Assembly (NCBI RefSeq): GCF_029919255.1
Contig: NZ_CP123991.1
Location: 2,333,833-2,397,832 of the forward strand
Reading direction: 5' to 3'
From: a cyanobacterium endosymbiont of Epithemia clementina EcSB
GTDB taxonomy: Bacteria; Cyanobacteriota; Cyanobacteriia; Cyanobacteriales; Microcystaceae
DNA: 64,000 bases
Of the stretch, positions 49,884 to 60,859 are shown one piece after another; position 1 is the first letter of the stretch, and each line of letters opens with the position of its first letter. A program made the translations under genes and the position numbers. The notes beneath the pieces were generated by a model. It did no database searches. It was not told the DNA's origin and was given only the letters and a program-made list of their open reading frames with translations.

Positions 49884-51563
49884 ATGTTTAAATACCACAA
49901 AGTCTTGAAATATTTATTGATTCCAGGACTAATTATGACTGTAGCCGGTTTAATCGCAGAATCTATGACCAAAAGTGGGTCAATTCTATATGTTAGTTTG
50001 ATCATCACTGGAAGTGTTTTCCTTATCATTTGGCTATCCTATTTATTGATTGCTCGACGAAGTTTCTGGCAAAGAAGATCAAGCCAAGCAGGGACTAATG
50101 CTTTGGTCTCCACTTTTTCTTTAATAATTATTTTAGGAATAATTAATTTCTTAGCAGTTCGTTATTTAACCCCCATTGATTTAACAGAAAATCGACTTTT
50201 TACTATTTCTTCCCAAACTCAAAACGTTGTTAAAAATATTGATGAACCTGTCAAAGTATGGTTATTTGTAAAAGCCCCTAATCCTAGAGATAAAGACTTA
50301 TTAGAAAATTATCGCCGCTACAATAAAAAGTTTAAATTTGAATTTATAGATCCTGATACTAACCTTGGATTAACCAAACAATTTAATGTTAATTCATTAG
50401 GAGATGTATACCTAGAATATAGAGATAAAAGACAGTTAGTACAAACCTTGATTCAATTTAATACTCAGGAACCTTTGTCTGAGATAAAACTAACTAATGC
50501 TATTGAAAAAATTCAGCGCAATTATATTCCTACAGTTTATTTCCTTCAGGGACATGGAGAATATTCTTTAGAAGAATCTCACGAGGACAGTATTTTTATA
50601 GCTGTTAACAGTTTAAAAAACAAGGGATATAATGTTGAACCGCTTAATTTGGTAACGTCTTCTAAGATTCCTGATGATGCAGATGCAATAATTATTGCAG
50701 GTTCTCAACGCAAATTATTTGAACAAGAAGTTAAAGCATTAGAGACTTATTCGAATCAAGGGGGAAATCTTCTTTTGTTACTTAATCCTAATATTGAGAC
50801 AGGTTTAGAAACTATCCTAGAAAAATGGGGAGTTCGACTAGATAATCGTGTTGTAATAGATAGTTCAGGACGAGGAAATTTAATCGGGTTGGGTCCAGTA
50901 ACTCCTTTGATTAATACCTATGGAAATCACCCCATTACAAAAGAGTTTAAGAACGGAATTTCGTTCTATCCATTAGCGCGTCCTATTGATACTATCAAAG
51001 TAGAAAATATAGAGGCAATTTCTCTATTAGTTGCCGGGGAACAAATGTGGGCTGAAAGTAACGTAGAATCTGAAGAGTTTACCTTTGATGAAACTCAAGA
51101 CATTGCCGGTCCGTTTGATTTAGGAGTTGCTTTAATTCGTCAAATTGATTCAGATAAAAAGCAGAGACTTCAACTATCTCCTTCTTCTAGTCAACTAGAT
51201 AAAGATTCTCCTTCAGAAATAATGGAAACTCAAGAAAATAATTCCATCTCTAAAGAAAGTTATGAAAAAATGACACCAATAAATTCTGATAAAATTGAAT
51301 CTCGTTTAGTTATAATTGGTAATTCAATGTTCATTACTAATAATTTATTTAATCAACAACTTAATGGCGATGTATTTTTAAATTCAGTTCAATGGTTAGT
51401 GAGTAAAAATGATAAATCTTTATCAATCAGTCCTAAAGAAGCGAAAAATCGTCGGATAAATTTAACTCCGTTACAAGCAGGAGTATTGACTTTTCTAACA
51501 TTAGTATTTTTCCCATTAGGAGGGGTTATTGCCGGTTTCATGACTTGGTTACGTAGGCGGTGA
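49884..51563 (+). CDS. GldG-family ABC-type accessory protein
   Basis: 559 residues. Three N-terminal membrane helices (about 8-25, 34-56, 74-92) are followed by a large periplasmic domain. A final helix GVLTFLTLVFFPLGGVIAGF precedes WLRRR. The periplasmic domain starts LTENRLFTISSQTQNVVKNI and holds KVWLFVKAP, LQGHGEYS and DADAIIIAGSQRKL, typical of the GldG/ABC_transp_aux family. A Ser/Asp-rich linker near 425-460 is low in complexity. It lies 47 bases after the permease. Probably the substrate-facing or scaffolding part of the exporter. Confidence 0.88.
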   Translation: MFKYHKVLKYLLIPGLIMTVAGLIAESMTKSGSILYVSLIITGSVFLIIWLSYLLIARRSFWQRRSSQAGTNALVSTFSLIIILGIINFLAVRYLTPIDLTENRLFTISSQTQNVVKNIDEPVKVWLFVKAPNPRDKDLLENYRRYNKKFKFEFIDPDTNLGLTKQFNVNSLGDVYLEYRDKRQLVQTLIQFNTQEPLSEIKLTNAIEKIQRNYIPTVYFLQGHGEYSLEESHEDSIFIAVNSLKNKGYNVEPLNLVTSSKIPDDADAIIIAGSQRKLFEQEVKALETYSNQGGNLLLLLNPNIETGLETILEKWGVRLDNRVVIDSSGRGNLIGLGPVTPLINTYGNHPITKEFKNGISFYPLARPIDTIKVENIEAISLLVAGEQMWAESNVESEEFTFDETQDIAGPFDLGVALIRQIDSDKKQRLQLSPSSSQLDKDSPSEIMETQENNSISKESYEKMTPINSDKIESRLVIIGNSMFITNNLFNQQLNGDVFLNSVQWLVSKNDKSLSISPKEAKNRRINLTPLQAGVLTFLTLVFFPLGGVIAGFMTWLRRR

Positions 51564-51621
51564 AAAATAGATTAGATAAAATATTTAATCGTAAATTAGG
51601 ATCTAATAGTTTAGAAAATTT

Positions 51622-52224
51622 ATGAAGTTACAGAAAAGAACTTGGGGTTTATTGAGCGCTGCTGTCTTTTTATGCACTGCGGTATATATTTATGAAATTA
51701 AATTTCAAAAACAACAATCACAAATTAAATCAAACAATAATGAATTGTTTGATTTCACCGAAGAAGACATAAAAAATATCACTATTAAAACTGAACAAAA
51801 TACTTTAAAATTCCAACGAACTGAAGATGATAAAAAGTTTTGGAAAATGACTCAACCTAAACAAAAGACTGCTAACGATGCTACTATTTCGTTTTTAATT
51901 AATCTATTAGTTACTGGAGAAAGTGAACGCCGTTTTACAATTTCCACTAGTCAACAAAAAGATTATGGTCTGAATAAGCCATTAGCAACTATAGAAGTAA
52001 TACTAAATGATGGGAGTAAACATCAGATAGTTTTAGGAAATTCTGATTTTAGTGATAGTTTTTTATATGCTAAAATAGATTCTGATAATCAAGATACAGC
52101 AGAGTTAATTATTAGTTTAGTTTCTAAAAACTATCAATATGCAATTGACAGAAAAATAGATGAATGGTTGGAAATAAATGACAATGAATCATCAAAAAGA
52201 TCAGAAAATACTGAGATAAACTAA
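51622..52224 (+). CDS. DUF4340 family protein
   Basis: 200 residues. An N-terminal signal-anchor helix (TWGLLSAAVFLCTAVYIYEI, 7-26) is followed by a beta-rich domain, FTEEDIKNITIKTEQNTLKF, then ATISFLINLLVTGESERRF and DYGLNKPLATIEVILNDGS, the DUF4340 pattern. It closes the ABC-2/GldG cluster, as DUF4340 genes commonly do. The tail after residue 185 is polar. Length is typical of short cyanobacterial members. Role inferred: periplasmic accessory of the exporter. Confidence 0.82.
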   Translation: MKLQKRTWGLLSAAVFLCTAVYIYEIKFQKQQSQIKSNNNELFDFTEEDIKNITIKTEQNTLKFQRTEDDKKFWKMTQPKQKTANDATISFLINLLVTGESERRFTISTSQQKDYGLNKPLATIEVILNDGSKHQIVLGNSDFSDSFLYAKIDSDNQDTAELIISLVSKNYQYAIDRKIDEWLEINDNESSKRSENTEIN

Positions 52225-53181
52225 AAAAATAGTCAATTAAGTTTAGAGAATAAAAGGCTTTAAAATAAACTATTAAAATAGTTAAACACTTTAAAAAATA
52301 TCCTTTTACTAGGACTAAAAAGTTACTGTAAGTTTAAGAGTTAATTAAAAACAAATATTTTGTAGACAAAGAACAAAAAGCTAAAAGTTTTGCTTTACAA
52401 GCTTGCCATAATTTCAACAACCTATTTTTATAGTAATTAATTTTTTGGAGTAATGGAATACAGTACGAATAAAAAATTAATAAATTCTAATTAACCTAGA
52501 ATAGTAAATATCATTCTAAACAACTATTAAATTAAATAAAAAATAATTATACCCATTTATAAAAAAAATAAAATATTATTATTTTTCAACAAAAGTAATT
52601 AGTTAAATTTAAAAATACTAAAGATATAAATCATTTTTTATTTCTGTATTTAAGTAAATAAACCTAGCTCTATTTTACTTGAAATGATGTTTTTTATACT
52701 AACTATTTCGAGAAAAACTTTATTTGACTACCTTGGTTAAATTATATTAATTTTCGGTTATTTTTCTATTGATTGCATTAGATCTTATTTAAAATAATTT
52801 CTCTTTTATTAGATTTGGTATTAAGTTAAAAATCAGGAAAATATATGTATAATCCTTATCTGCCTGTTTATCTTAAATTTTAACTAAACTTTTCTTCTAC
52901 AATAAATATTTATCTATAAACCGTTTCTATAATTGTATTTTACGGTCCTGTTACTTAGTTTGATTTTTTTAAACCTTGTAATGCTCTTCTATTTAAACAT
53001 AAAATTTTTGCTCTTATTCTTGTTCTGGAGAATATTTTTTGGAACATCTATTAACTTTTATAAATCTGGCTCCTCTAATTCTATTAGATGAATTTTCAGG
53101 CGGGCTGATATCTAGTGCTTGCTCTTTTTCAACTACTTTTTTGGTCTACATTGATTTAAGCTCACTCACTTAGTGTCTCAA
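52225..53181. other. Decayed AT-rich region
   Basis: No gene recognised in nearly 1 kb between the ABC cluster (+) and the copper genes (-). Stops are dense in all frames. Confidence 0.55.
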
Positions 53182-53238
53182 TTTTATAAACCTATCGAAC
53201 TTACTTCTAAATAAAGTAAGTTCGATAGGTTTATAAAA
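53182..53238 (-). terminator. Long hairpin at the 3' end of the copper operon
   Basis: Perfect 25-bp stem (arms 53182-53206 and 53214-53238, containing ATAAACCTATCGAACTTACT) with a 7-base loop. It starts 29 bases past the stop of the small membrane gene. No U tract follows, so it could stabilise the mRNA end rather than terminate. Confidence 0.55.
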
Positions 53239-53267
53239 AGTCATAAATTAACCTTGACTACAACTTC

Positions 53268-53513
53268 TTAAGTATGTTTATTAATATTTTTTTTAAAAGG
53301 CTTTGTTCTACTGAATAAAAACCACCAAACTTCTGTTCCAATTAATCCTATTCCCCCCAATGTTACTAGGATCTTTAATGGCAAGGGTTGTTCGAGACGA
53401 TAAAATTGACTATTGGTTTCTCTAGGTTTTATCTTAGCGTAAGAAACAGAAATATTTCCTAATACTAAACTAAGACCTATTAGGGCAAAAAAAGTTACTT
53501 TTATCTTGTTCAT
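53268..53513 (-). CDS. Secreted/membrane protein, probably a truncated cupredoxin-anchor protein
   Basis: 81 residues from ATG 53513, chosen because GGAG lies 7 bases upstream. An N-terminal signal-like segment (NKIKVTFFALIGLSLVLG, then SVSYA) is followed by FYRLEQPLPLKILVTLGGIG and a second membrane helix LGGIGLIGTEVWWFLF. It stops after a Lys/Asn-rich tail. In free-living cyanobacteria I recall this signal plus membrane head being followed by a cupredoxin (copper-binding) domain in proteins encoded next to copper ATPases. Here that domain is absent, so the gene looks truncated and the remnant may be non-functional. It lies 90 bases after copA and probably shares its transcript. Confidence 0.6.
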   Translation of the reverse strand: MNKIKVTFFALIGLSLVLGNISVSYAKIKPRETNSQFYRLEQPLPLKILVTLGGIGLIGTEVWWFLFSRTKPFKKNINKHT

Positions 53514-53603
53514 TAAGAGACTCCTTGTTAAGATCAAGTACATAAATTAAGTAAAGAACTGGAGTTTAAACTGAATTTAAAATGACTATCTCACTTTAAT
53601 GAG

Positions 53604-55874
53604 TTATTTTGGATTAAAGTTTCGTAATCTTAAAGCATTTGTTACTACAGAAAAAGAACTAAAAGCCATTGCCGCTCCTGCAATCATAGGATTCAATAGC
53701 CAACCACAAAAAGGATATAAAATCCCGGCAGCGATAGGAATACCAAGACTGTTATAAATGTATGCAAAAAAGAGATTTTCTTTGATGTTCCTCATGGTGG
53801 CATGACTCAGTTGAATTGCTGTGACAATACCCCGTAAATCCCCAGAAATTAATGTTAAATCACTGGCAGCCATTGCCACATCTGTTCCTGTCCCCAGCGC
53901 TATTCCCACATTAGCTTTTGCTAAAGCAGGTGCATCATTAATCCCATCCCCAACCATTGCTACAATTTTCGGTTGTTGTTTACGGCTATTTTTTTCTTGT
54001 TGAATTTGTTCAATGATACTAGCTTTTTGATCAGGACGTACTTGGGCGAAAACTCTTTGAATACCTACTTCGGAAGCTATGGCTTCTGCCGTTTTCTGAT
54101 TGTCTCCTGTTAACATCACTACTTCCAAACCCATTTTTTGCAAGGATTTAACAGCCTCTAATGACGAAGGTTTAGTTGCGTCTGCAATACCAATTAGTCC
54201 CTCAATTTGTCCATCTACAGCTATTAAAACAGTTGTTTTGGCTTCACTTTCCCATTGTTGACGGGTGGCATCCAAAGATTGAGTATTAATATTTAACATA
54301 TCCATCCATCTTTGTGTACCAATTTGTACTAGTTTCCCCAAAACTTTCCCCTGAACTCCCATTCCGGCAACAGCTTCAAAATTTCTAACTTCAGGGAACG
54401 GGATCTTTACTTGTTGAGATTGAGCGTAATTAATCACTGCTTCGGCTAAAGGATGTTCAGATTTTTTTTCTAGAGCAGCCCCAAGTTTTAAGAGTTCTAG
54501 TTCATTACTATTAGCCACACCATTAACAGTAATATAGTTAGTAACACTGGGTTTTCCTTGAGTGATTGTTCCTGTTTTATCAAGAACAATAGTGTTTAAT
54601 TTATGGGCTAATTCTAAACTATCCGCCCCTTTAATTAGAATACCATTTTCTGCTCCTTTTCCTGTTCCAACCATGATGGATGTAGGTGTTGCTAAACCCA
54701 AAGCACAGGGACAAGCAATAATTAAAACTCCCACTGTTGTAATCATGGCTAGGGTAACGTTCCCCATTGTATTAAACCAAATGACAAATGTCGCAATGGC
54801 AACGGCAATCACTCCTGGGACAAACCATCTGGTTACCTGATCAGCTAATTGTTGAATTGGAGCTTTACTTCCTTGAGCATCTTGTACCAACTTAACAATC
54901 TGTGCCAACATTGCATCTTTTCCTACTTTTGTTACTTTAAATTTGAAACTTCCTGTCTTATTAATGGTTGCCCCAATCACCTGATCTCCTGCTTTTTTCT
55001 TAACAGGGATAGGTTCTCCTGTTATCATTGATTCATCAATGGAAGATTCTCCCTCAACCACCTCACCATCAACAGGAATTTTTTCTCCAGGACGTACTAA
55101 AATAACATCGTTCACAACTACTTGTTCAATGGGAATATCTATTTCTTGTTGATTACAAATTACTCTGGCTGTTTTTGCTTGTAAGCCTATTAATTTCTGT
55201 ATCGCTTCTGAGGTTTTTCCTTTAGCTCTCTGTTCTAAAAGTTTTCCTAATAACACTAGGGTGATAACTACAGAAACGGTTTCATAATAAACTCCTGTAG
55301 CAATGCCATGAGATTTAAAAATATTTGGAAACACAGTTATAAATAAAGAGTATAAATAGGCAACTCCAGTACCTAAAGAAACTAGGGTATCCATATTAGC
55401 AGAATGAAATTTAAAGGACTTCCAAGCCCCGACGAAAAAGTCTTTACCTACCCAAAAAATAACTGGAGTTGCTAATAAAAATTGGACTAAGAAATTATGT
55501 AAAAAAGGAGGAATCCAAGTTATTTCTAATCCTGTCATCATCGGGAGACCCCCGATGATTAATAAGATACTAATAATAGAACCGACAACAAATTTACGGA
55601 TTAATTCTTGTTGTTGTGCTACTGTCGTTATTTTTTCTAAATCTTCTTCGTCCGTTTTTTCTAAAAGAGGATAAGCATCATAACCCGCGTTTCTTACTGC
55701 TTGTTGAATAACTGATAAATTAGTCTTTGTCGGATCATAGGTTACAGTTGCTCGAGAGATTGCAAAATTAACGTTTCCTAGAGTGACTCCCTCTACTTCT
55801 TGAATGACTTTTTCAATCGCAGAAGCACAACCGGCACAACTCATTCCTTGTAGTTTTAAATGACAAGTTTCCAT
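53604..55874 (-). CDS. copA: Copper-translocating P1B-type ATPase
   Basis: 756 residues. One N-terminal heavy-metal domain has MSCAGC with Cys13 and Cys16. Eight membrane helices carry the CPC metal site (388-390), which marks Cu(I) or Ag(I) specificity. TGE actuator motif at 285-287, phosphorylated Asp in DKTGT (432-436), HP in SEHPLAEA (474-475), and GDGINDAP (641-648). All catalytic motifs are intact. It pumps Cu(I) across the plasma or thylakoid membrane. In cyanobacteria one such pump (CtaA/PacS pair) feeds plastocyanin and cytochrome oxidase; which paralogue this is cannot be decided here. Confidence 0.94.
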   Translation of the reverse strand: METCHLKLQGMSCAGCASAIEKVIQEVEGVTLGNVNFAISRATVTYDPTKTNLSVIQQAVRNAGYDAYPLLEKTDEEDLEKITTVAQQQELIRKFVVGSIISILLIIGGLPMMTGLEITWIPPFLHNFLVQFLLATPVIFWVGKDFFVGAWKSFKFHSANMDTLVSLGTGVAYLYSLFITVFPNIFKSHGIATGVYYETVSVVITLVLLGKLLEQRAKGKTSEAIQKLIGLQAKTARVICNQQEIDIPIEQVVVNDVILVRPGEKIPVDGEVVEGESSIDESMITGEPIPVKKKAGDQVIGATINKTGSFKFKVTKVGKDAMLAQIVKLVQDAQGSKAPIQQLADQVTRWFVPGVIAVAIATFVIWFNTMGNVTLAMITTVGVLIIACPCALGLATPTSIMVGTGKGAENGILIKGADSLELAHKLNTIVLDKTGTITQGKPSVTNYITVNGVANSNELELLKLGAALEKKSEHPLAEAVINYAQSQQVKIPFPEVRNFEAVAGMGVQGKVLGKLVQIGTQRWMDMLNINTQSLDATRQQWESEAKTTVLIAVDGQIEGLIGIADATKPSSLEAVKSLQKMGLEVVMLTGDNQKTAEAIASEVGIQRVFAQVRPDQKASIIEQIQQEKNSRKQQPKIVAMVGDGINDAPALAKANVGIALGTGTDVAMAASDLTLISGDLRGIVTAIQLSHATMRNIKENLFFAYIYNSLGIPIAAGILYPFCGWLLNPMIAGAAMAFSSFSVVTNALRLRNFNPK

Positions 55875-56500
55875 TCGAATTATAGCTTTAGATTTTTCTA
55901 GAAAGTATTGATGTTTGATATTTGACGATTTAATCGAAATTAAAGGGAAAATTTTGGCGAATTAGACCAAGGATAAAAAAGTTATCCAGTCAGTTTTATA
56001 TCGCTCTAATTCAGTTTTTAAAAGGGTCATTTGCTTAATGTTCATCACTGGTTCCTTTATTTTACTATCTAGTAAACCTTGTACTAAATCACAAGGTATT
56101 TTTACGTATCTTGTATACCGAAAATTTACTTGATTTCTTTGAGTATAAAGCTAAGAAATTGGGCTTTTTCACAAATTCAACCTGTTAATTCACTTCTATA
56201 ATGTAATTATAATAGCCATTTTCACCTCTTTTTACGGGTTCAAGAAGGCTTAAGTCGCTGTAATAGCACAAATTTCCTGTAGAAAATACCTGTTTGTTGG
56301 GCGAATTCACTAATTTTGAGATAAAGTGCTGCATTGATAATGGTAAGTATAGCGAATATTTTTTTACTGATTGGTGTAGATTTTCTATTAAATTAAAAAT
56401 TCAGAAGCTAAGAGTTTAGAATAATTCTTTCTTACTTAAATTAGTTAAAGATAGCTAAATTGTATAAAGCAATTACACCTTAAAACTACAATAATAACTA
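55875..56500. other. Spacer between copA and ABC exporter
   Basis: No intact gene. A minus-strand fragment near 56250-56340 reads INAALYLKISEFAQQTGIFY and may be a scrap of a dead gene of unknown family. The copA promoter lies just above 55874. Confidence 0.4.
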
Positions 56501-58333
56501 TTAACTATTTTTATCTTTCATCATTTGCAACTTGTATAAATCATTATATAATCCGCCTTTTTTTAATAATTCTTGATGATTTCCTGATTCAAGTAACTCA
56601 CCTTTTTTTAATACAAAAATACGATTTACATCCCTAATAGTTGAAAGTCGATGAGCGATAATAACGGCAGTTCTCTGATTTAATAAATGATCTAACGCAT
56701 CTTGAATTAATGCCTCTGTTTTCACATCCAAACTAGAAGTAGCTTCATCTAAAACCAAAATGCGAGGATTACGAATAGCAACTCTAGCAAATGCTAATAA
56801 TTGTTTTTGTCCTCCAGACAAATTTGCTCCTCTTTCCCGAACTTGAGTTTTATAGCCTTGAGGAAGTTCGTTAATAAATTGCTCGATATTAGTTATGTTA
56901 GCTGCTTTTTGCACCTGTTCAAAACAATAATCTTCTCCTAAAACAATGTTACGCATAACGTCCCCTGCAAAAAGAAAACTTTCTTGTAAGATGACACCAA
57001 TATATTGACGTAGTTCGGTTTTAGAAATCTCTCGAAGATCTACGCCATCAATAAGAATTCTTCCTTGAATGGGATCATAGAGACGACATAGTAAACGAAT
57101 AATAGAACTTTTTCCAGCTCCAGTAGGACCGACAAATGCAATTTTTTCCCCTGCATGAATTGTAAAATCTAAATTTTTGAGAACATACTCATCTTTGTTA
57201 TAACCAAACCAAACATTTTCAAAACAAATTTCGCCACTTGTACTCCGTTGATGAAAACTTGATAAAGAATGGATTTTATCTTCAAGTTCAATAATTTCAA
57301 TGGGTTCATTCATCAACTCACTAATACGTTCTATGGCTGTAAATCCAGCTTGAAATATAGTTAGCTTATCAACTAGTTGACGCAAAGGATTAAACAAACG
57401 TTGTGCATAAAGAATGAATGCAGATAAAGTACCAAAGGTAATCACTTCATCGACAATAAAAACTCCTCCTAACCATAAAACTCCTGCGATCGCTACTAAA
57501 CTAATCCATTCTGAGGTTGCAGAAACAGCCGAGTCATAAAAAATTGTTTTATCAACTGCCTTACGATATCGTTCATTAGCAGAACGAAATAATTCTGAAT
57601 TAAAAAGTTCTCTACGAAACAATTGAACAACGTCGATTCCAGCTATATTTTCCTGTAAAATAGAATTTAGTTTAGAAAGTTCCTCTCTTACTTTGTAATT
57701 TGCCTTCCGATATTGACTTTGGAAATAGATGATTAATCCAGTAACAGGAATCATCATTAAAACTAACATTAATGCTAATTTTACTTGTACTGTAATCATT
57801 GTGATAATAATTACGAAAATATAAACACCATCACTTAAAACACCAATTGCACCACTAGAAAATACGTCTCCTAATGCTTCAACATCACTGGTTAATCGTG
57901 TTACCAAGCGTCCTACTGGGGTACGATTAAAGAAACTCATTTCTAATGAGGTAACATGTGTAAACAAGTCTTTACGTATGTCTGCAGTAATTATTTGACC
58001 AATTTTTTGAACAAGGTATCCTTGAAAAGAAGCGCAACAAACACGGATAATAACCGTGATTGATAATAGTATACTCAGCCATATTATGCCTTGTTCTATA
58101 GAAAGGGTTCTTAAAAACCTCCATGCAGACTCCTGACGTAAAAGAGAAACGGCCTGTCCGATAATTAAAGGTTGTATCGCTCCGGCAGTAGCCAATGGTA
58201 TAAGTAGCCCCATCGCCAGTGACAATAAATAGATATGGCGACGAAGATAAGGAACTAGTCTCAGGACAAGTATTCTATTATTATTGAGACGGTTCAAGTT
58301 TTTTTGTTGACCTATAGGTGAGAAAACAGCCAT
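56501..58333 (-). CDS. ABC exporter with fused permease and ATPase
   Basis: 610 residues, a half-transporter of the MsbA/multidrug type that functions as a dimer. Six membrane helices lie in residues 30-310 with the coupling QLFRRELFNSELF segment. The ATPase has Walker A GPTGAGKSS, Q loop VILQESFLFAGD, signature NLSGGQKQLLAFARV, Walker B RILVLDEATSSLD and switch His in IAHRLSTI. ATG 58333 (MAVFSPIGQQKN) is preferred; a GTG at 58372 would add thirteen residues. Substrate unknown: lipid, peptide or drug. Flanked by decayed sequence. Confidence 0.9.
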   Translation of the reverse strand: MAVFSPIGQQKNLNRLNNNRILVLRLVPYLRRHIYLLSLAMGLLIPLATAGAIQPLIIGQAVSLLRQESAWRFLRTLSIEQGIIWLSILLSITVIIRVCCASFQGYLVQKIGQIITADIRKDLFTHVTSLEMSFFNRTPVGRLVTRLTSDVEALGDVFSSGAIGVLSDGVYIFVIIITMITVQVKLALMLVLMMIPVTGLIIYFQSQYRKANYKVREELSKLNSILQENIAGIDVVQLFRRELFNSELFRSANERYRKAVDKTIFYDSAVSATSEWISLVAIAGVLWLGGVFIVDEVITFGTLSAFILYAQRLFNPLRQLVDKLTIFQAGFTAIERISELMNEPIEIIELEDKIHSLSSFHQRSTSGEICFENVWFGYNKDEYVLKNLDFTIHAGEKIAFVGPTGAGKSSIIRLLCRLYDPIQGRILIDGVDLREISKTELRQYIGVILQESFLFAGDVMRNIVLGEDYCFEQVQKAANITNIEQFINELPQGYKTQVRERGANLSGGQKQLLAFARVAIRNPRILVLDEATSSLDVKTEALIQDALDHLLNQRTAVIIAHRLSTIRDVNRIFVLKKGELLESGNHQELLKKGGLYNDLYKLQMMKDKNS

Positions 58334-59409
58334 AGAATTAATAGTTAGGAGTTTATGATTAAGGTAACACACGCTTTTAGTTTATGTCTTTTATCTCAAG
58401 TAGGATGTATCTATAAAAAAACAGGTATATCAGTTAGTAAAATACTATTTTATGAGGAATAAATTTACTAATAAATTAATGATTAGTAGTTATCGCTTGA
58501 AATATAAATAATTTTCATCATCAACTTTTTTAAAATCTTAAAAGACTAGATTTTTTAGTTTAAATACATTTTTATTAAAAAATAAATAGTAATTATATTA
58601 TTGTAATGTATTGAACTGCATTAAAAATCTTCTTAAGAAAAAAATTAGCAGTCATTATAAAAACAAAAAAAACAAAATAGCTAAAAATACGAGTTACTCT
58701 GTAAACTAATATGATTGATTTTTTAAGAAAATAATTTCTCTATAAATATCCATCGCCATAGAGGAAGTACAAGTTTTTAATAAAAAATATTACTCTATCA
58801 AGCTTAAGAGTAATTAATACTGTGCTAATAATAGCCAATATAATTGCTACCAATAATTTTTATTGTTACTATTATGTTTAATATATTTTTATGGAAAAAT
58901 GTCATTAAAAATTCAAGAGTAAAGATAGCATAGCTTCTATAAAAAGTAAAAATTTAATTTTATTAAAGTAAAAAATATAAAAAAATAAACTTTAAAATTC
59001 TAAATTATTTTAAGCATAAAAACATTATCAGCTGAATTTAAACATAGGATAATGCACTAATTAAATTTTATTTTTTAAGCAATTTTAGTAATCTTATCAA
59101 GATATTTTTATCCGAGATAATTAACTTGTAACTATTTTCATAGATCAAAACTAACAAAAATAAAATACAAAAAATATTTACTACTAAAACATTTTAAAAA
59201 TAAGTTTAATGGATAGTAGAAATTAAAGTTTGTTCTTACGTTAATCAGCTGATAAGTAACTAAATTAATAACACAAAAAATAACGACTGACAGTAAGTAT
59301 TTTTTCTTGAATTTGATTGAAAAAATACAATTAGTTATGCATAGATAATTAACTTATAAGACTATTTGTAGTATCTATTAAATTTTCTTTAAAAATTTAA
59401 CTTATTTTA
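58334..59409. other. Decayed AT-rich region
   Basis: About 1.1 kb of very AT-rich sequence (long A-rich runs on the + strand), no recognisable gene or RNA. The exporter promoter is just above 58333. Confidence 0.55.
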
Positions 59410-59965
59410 AAGAAGTGTTATCTAATTTAGCTCCCTTGAAAATAGCCCCTCGTAGAGGAGCTTTTAATAAATAGGAATTACATAAATAAGCTTGAATCAG
59501 TTGTGCTTAAAACAAATTTGCTCGATAAAAATACGCTCCTTATAACTTTACTCCGTATAAAGTCCCTTGACTGAGATCTGCTTCATAAAAGTTAGCATTA
59601 ACTCCATCAGCTTCACTTAGATTAGTTTGGTTGAGTCGCGCTCGGCTAAAATTAGTTCCTCTTAGATAGACATTTCGTAGAGATGTCCCAATTAAATTTG
59701 GTTGAGATAGATTAGCCCTAATTAAATTCCCCTGGCGTAAATTAGCTTCGATCAGATTAGCTTGAGATAAGTTGACATAACTAAGATCAGATTCAATAAA
59801 GTTAACATTAGCTAATCCAGACTTTTCCAGATTAGCGTAATTAAGTTTAGTCTTTTAGAGGTATGAGAGACTTAAATTAACACCTAAAAGATATGTTTAT
59901 TGTAAATCTCCACCCTTTAAATTAATTTCTCCAAGATTAGGGACAATTGTTTGATTGTTTTGCCG
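59410..59965 (-). pseudogene. Dead pentapeptide-repeat gene
   Basis: Reading the minus strand from about 59965 gives a long series of A(D/N)LxX repeats: LNYANLEKSGLANVNFIESD, LSYVNLSQANLIEANLRQG, LIRANLSQPNLIGTSLRNV, LNQTNLSEADGVNANFYEAD. It then passes stops at several positions before ending near 59415 in IFKGAKLDNTS. About 30 repeats are recognisable. The right-handed beta-helix protein is interrupted by at least three stops and lacks a clear start. Better preserved than the similar relic at 22321. Confidence 0.7.
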
Positions 59966-60772
59966 CCATGTTCACTATTTTTTGTTGCCTTGTTACAGCA
60001 AGGCAAGGTGTCCCACGTCTGTGATGAACACCATTCCTCTGTTAACTCTACATTACAGTTAGCTTATCAAGGAATAGAATCCTAGACGAAAGGATCAAGT
60101 TAAAGTTTTTCACCTTATACAAGCTCACTGACTCTGGCAAACACTATATTTGCTAATGAAACCTTGGTAGAAAAACTTAATGAATTGAAAGATTATACAC
60201 TCTAATTTTTATAGTGCTCGCTGTTTCCTAGGGGAGATTAATCATAATTTTTACTTCTCCTCGCAGTCTTTCTAAAGAAATACCAAACTTTTCTTAAGAA
60301 TCAAGTTTGTGTCAATTAATTTTGCTAATTTAGAGAAATAAGAATCAGGGTTAACCCTGGAAGCTCCAGGATGTCATTCCACCGACATCGGAAAATCAGT
60401 TTTTGGCTCAGATGATCGCAACCATCATAAAAGTCTTGTCTGACAACCTTATCAAACTTTCATTACAATGCAAAGGATAATTATAAAGAAGGTAAATCAT
60501 CAAGGTGAAAAAAAGATAAGTTTGTTACGGGAAAATCATTCAGAAGTTAATTAATAACTTAAATATTTGTATTAAACATTACAAAAAATGGTGAAATCTA
60601 CATTTGCACTTTAACGGTCTCAGGAGTTAAGCGTTGACAGATGAACTTACAATATGGGCTATCTGAAAAGCTAAAGAGTTTTGGAAAATACAAGTATTAG
60701 AAACATTTCAAAAATTAAATTGTTCGATTCTATGTTTTATTTAATACTTTAGCTTACGTACATCTTGGAATA
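59966..60772. other. Spacer, no gene seen
   Basis: Short frames only. A GC-richer patch near 60350-60430 breaks the AT trend but shows no gene I can name. It ends at the hairpin downstream of the Fur-family gene. Confidence 0.45.
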
Positions 60773-60813
60773 ATTAAAGGGTGTATTAGCGCTAGGCTAA
60801 TACACCCTTTAAT
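60773..60813 (-). terminator. Terminator-like hairpin after the Fur-family gene
   Basis: Perfect 18-bp stem (arm ATTAAAGGGTGTATTAGC) with 5-base loop GCTAG, 47 bases beyond the stop of the perR-like gene on the minus strand. Only a weak U tract follows. Confidence 0.65.
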
Positions 60814-60859
60814 ACCGGTCTTGGTATGTTAACTTCTCCGAACGGACAATTAACTTTAT

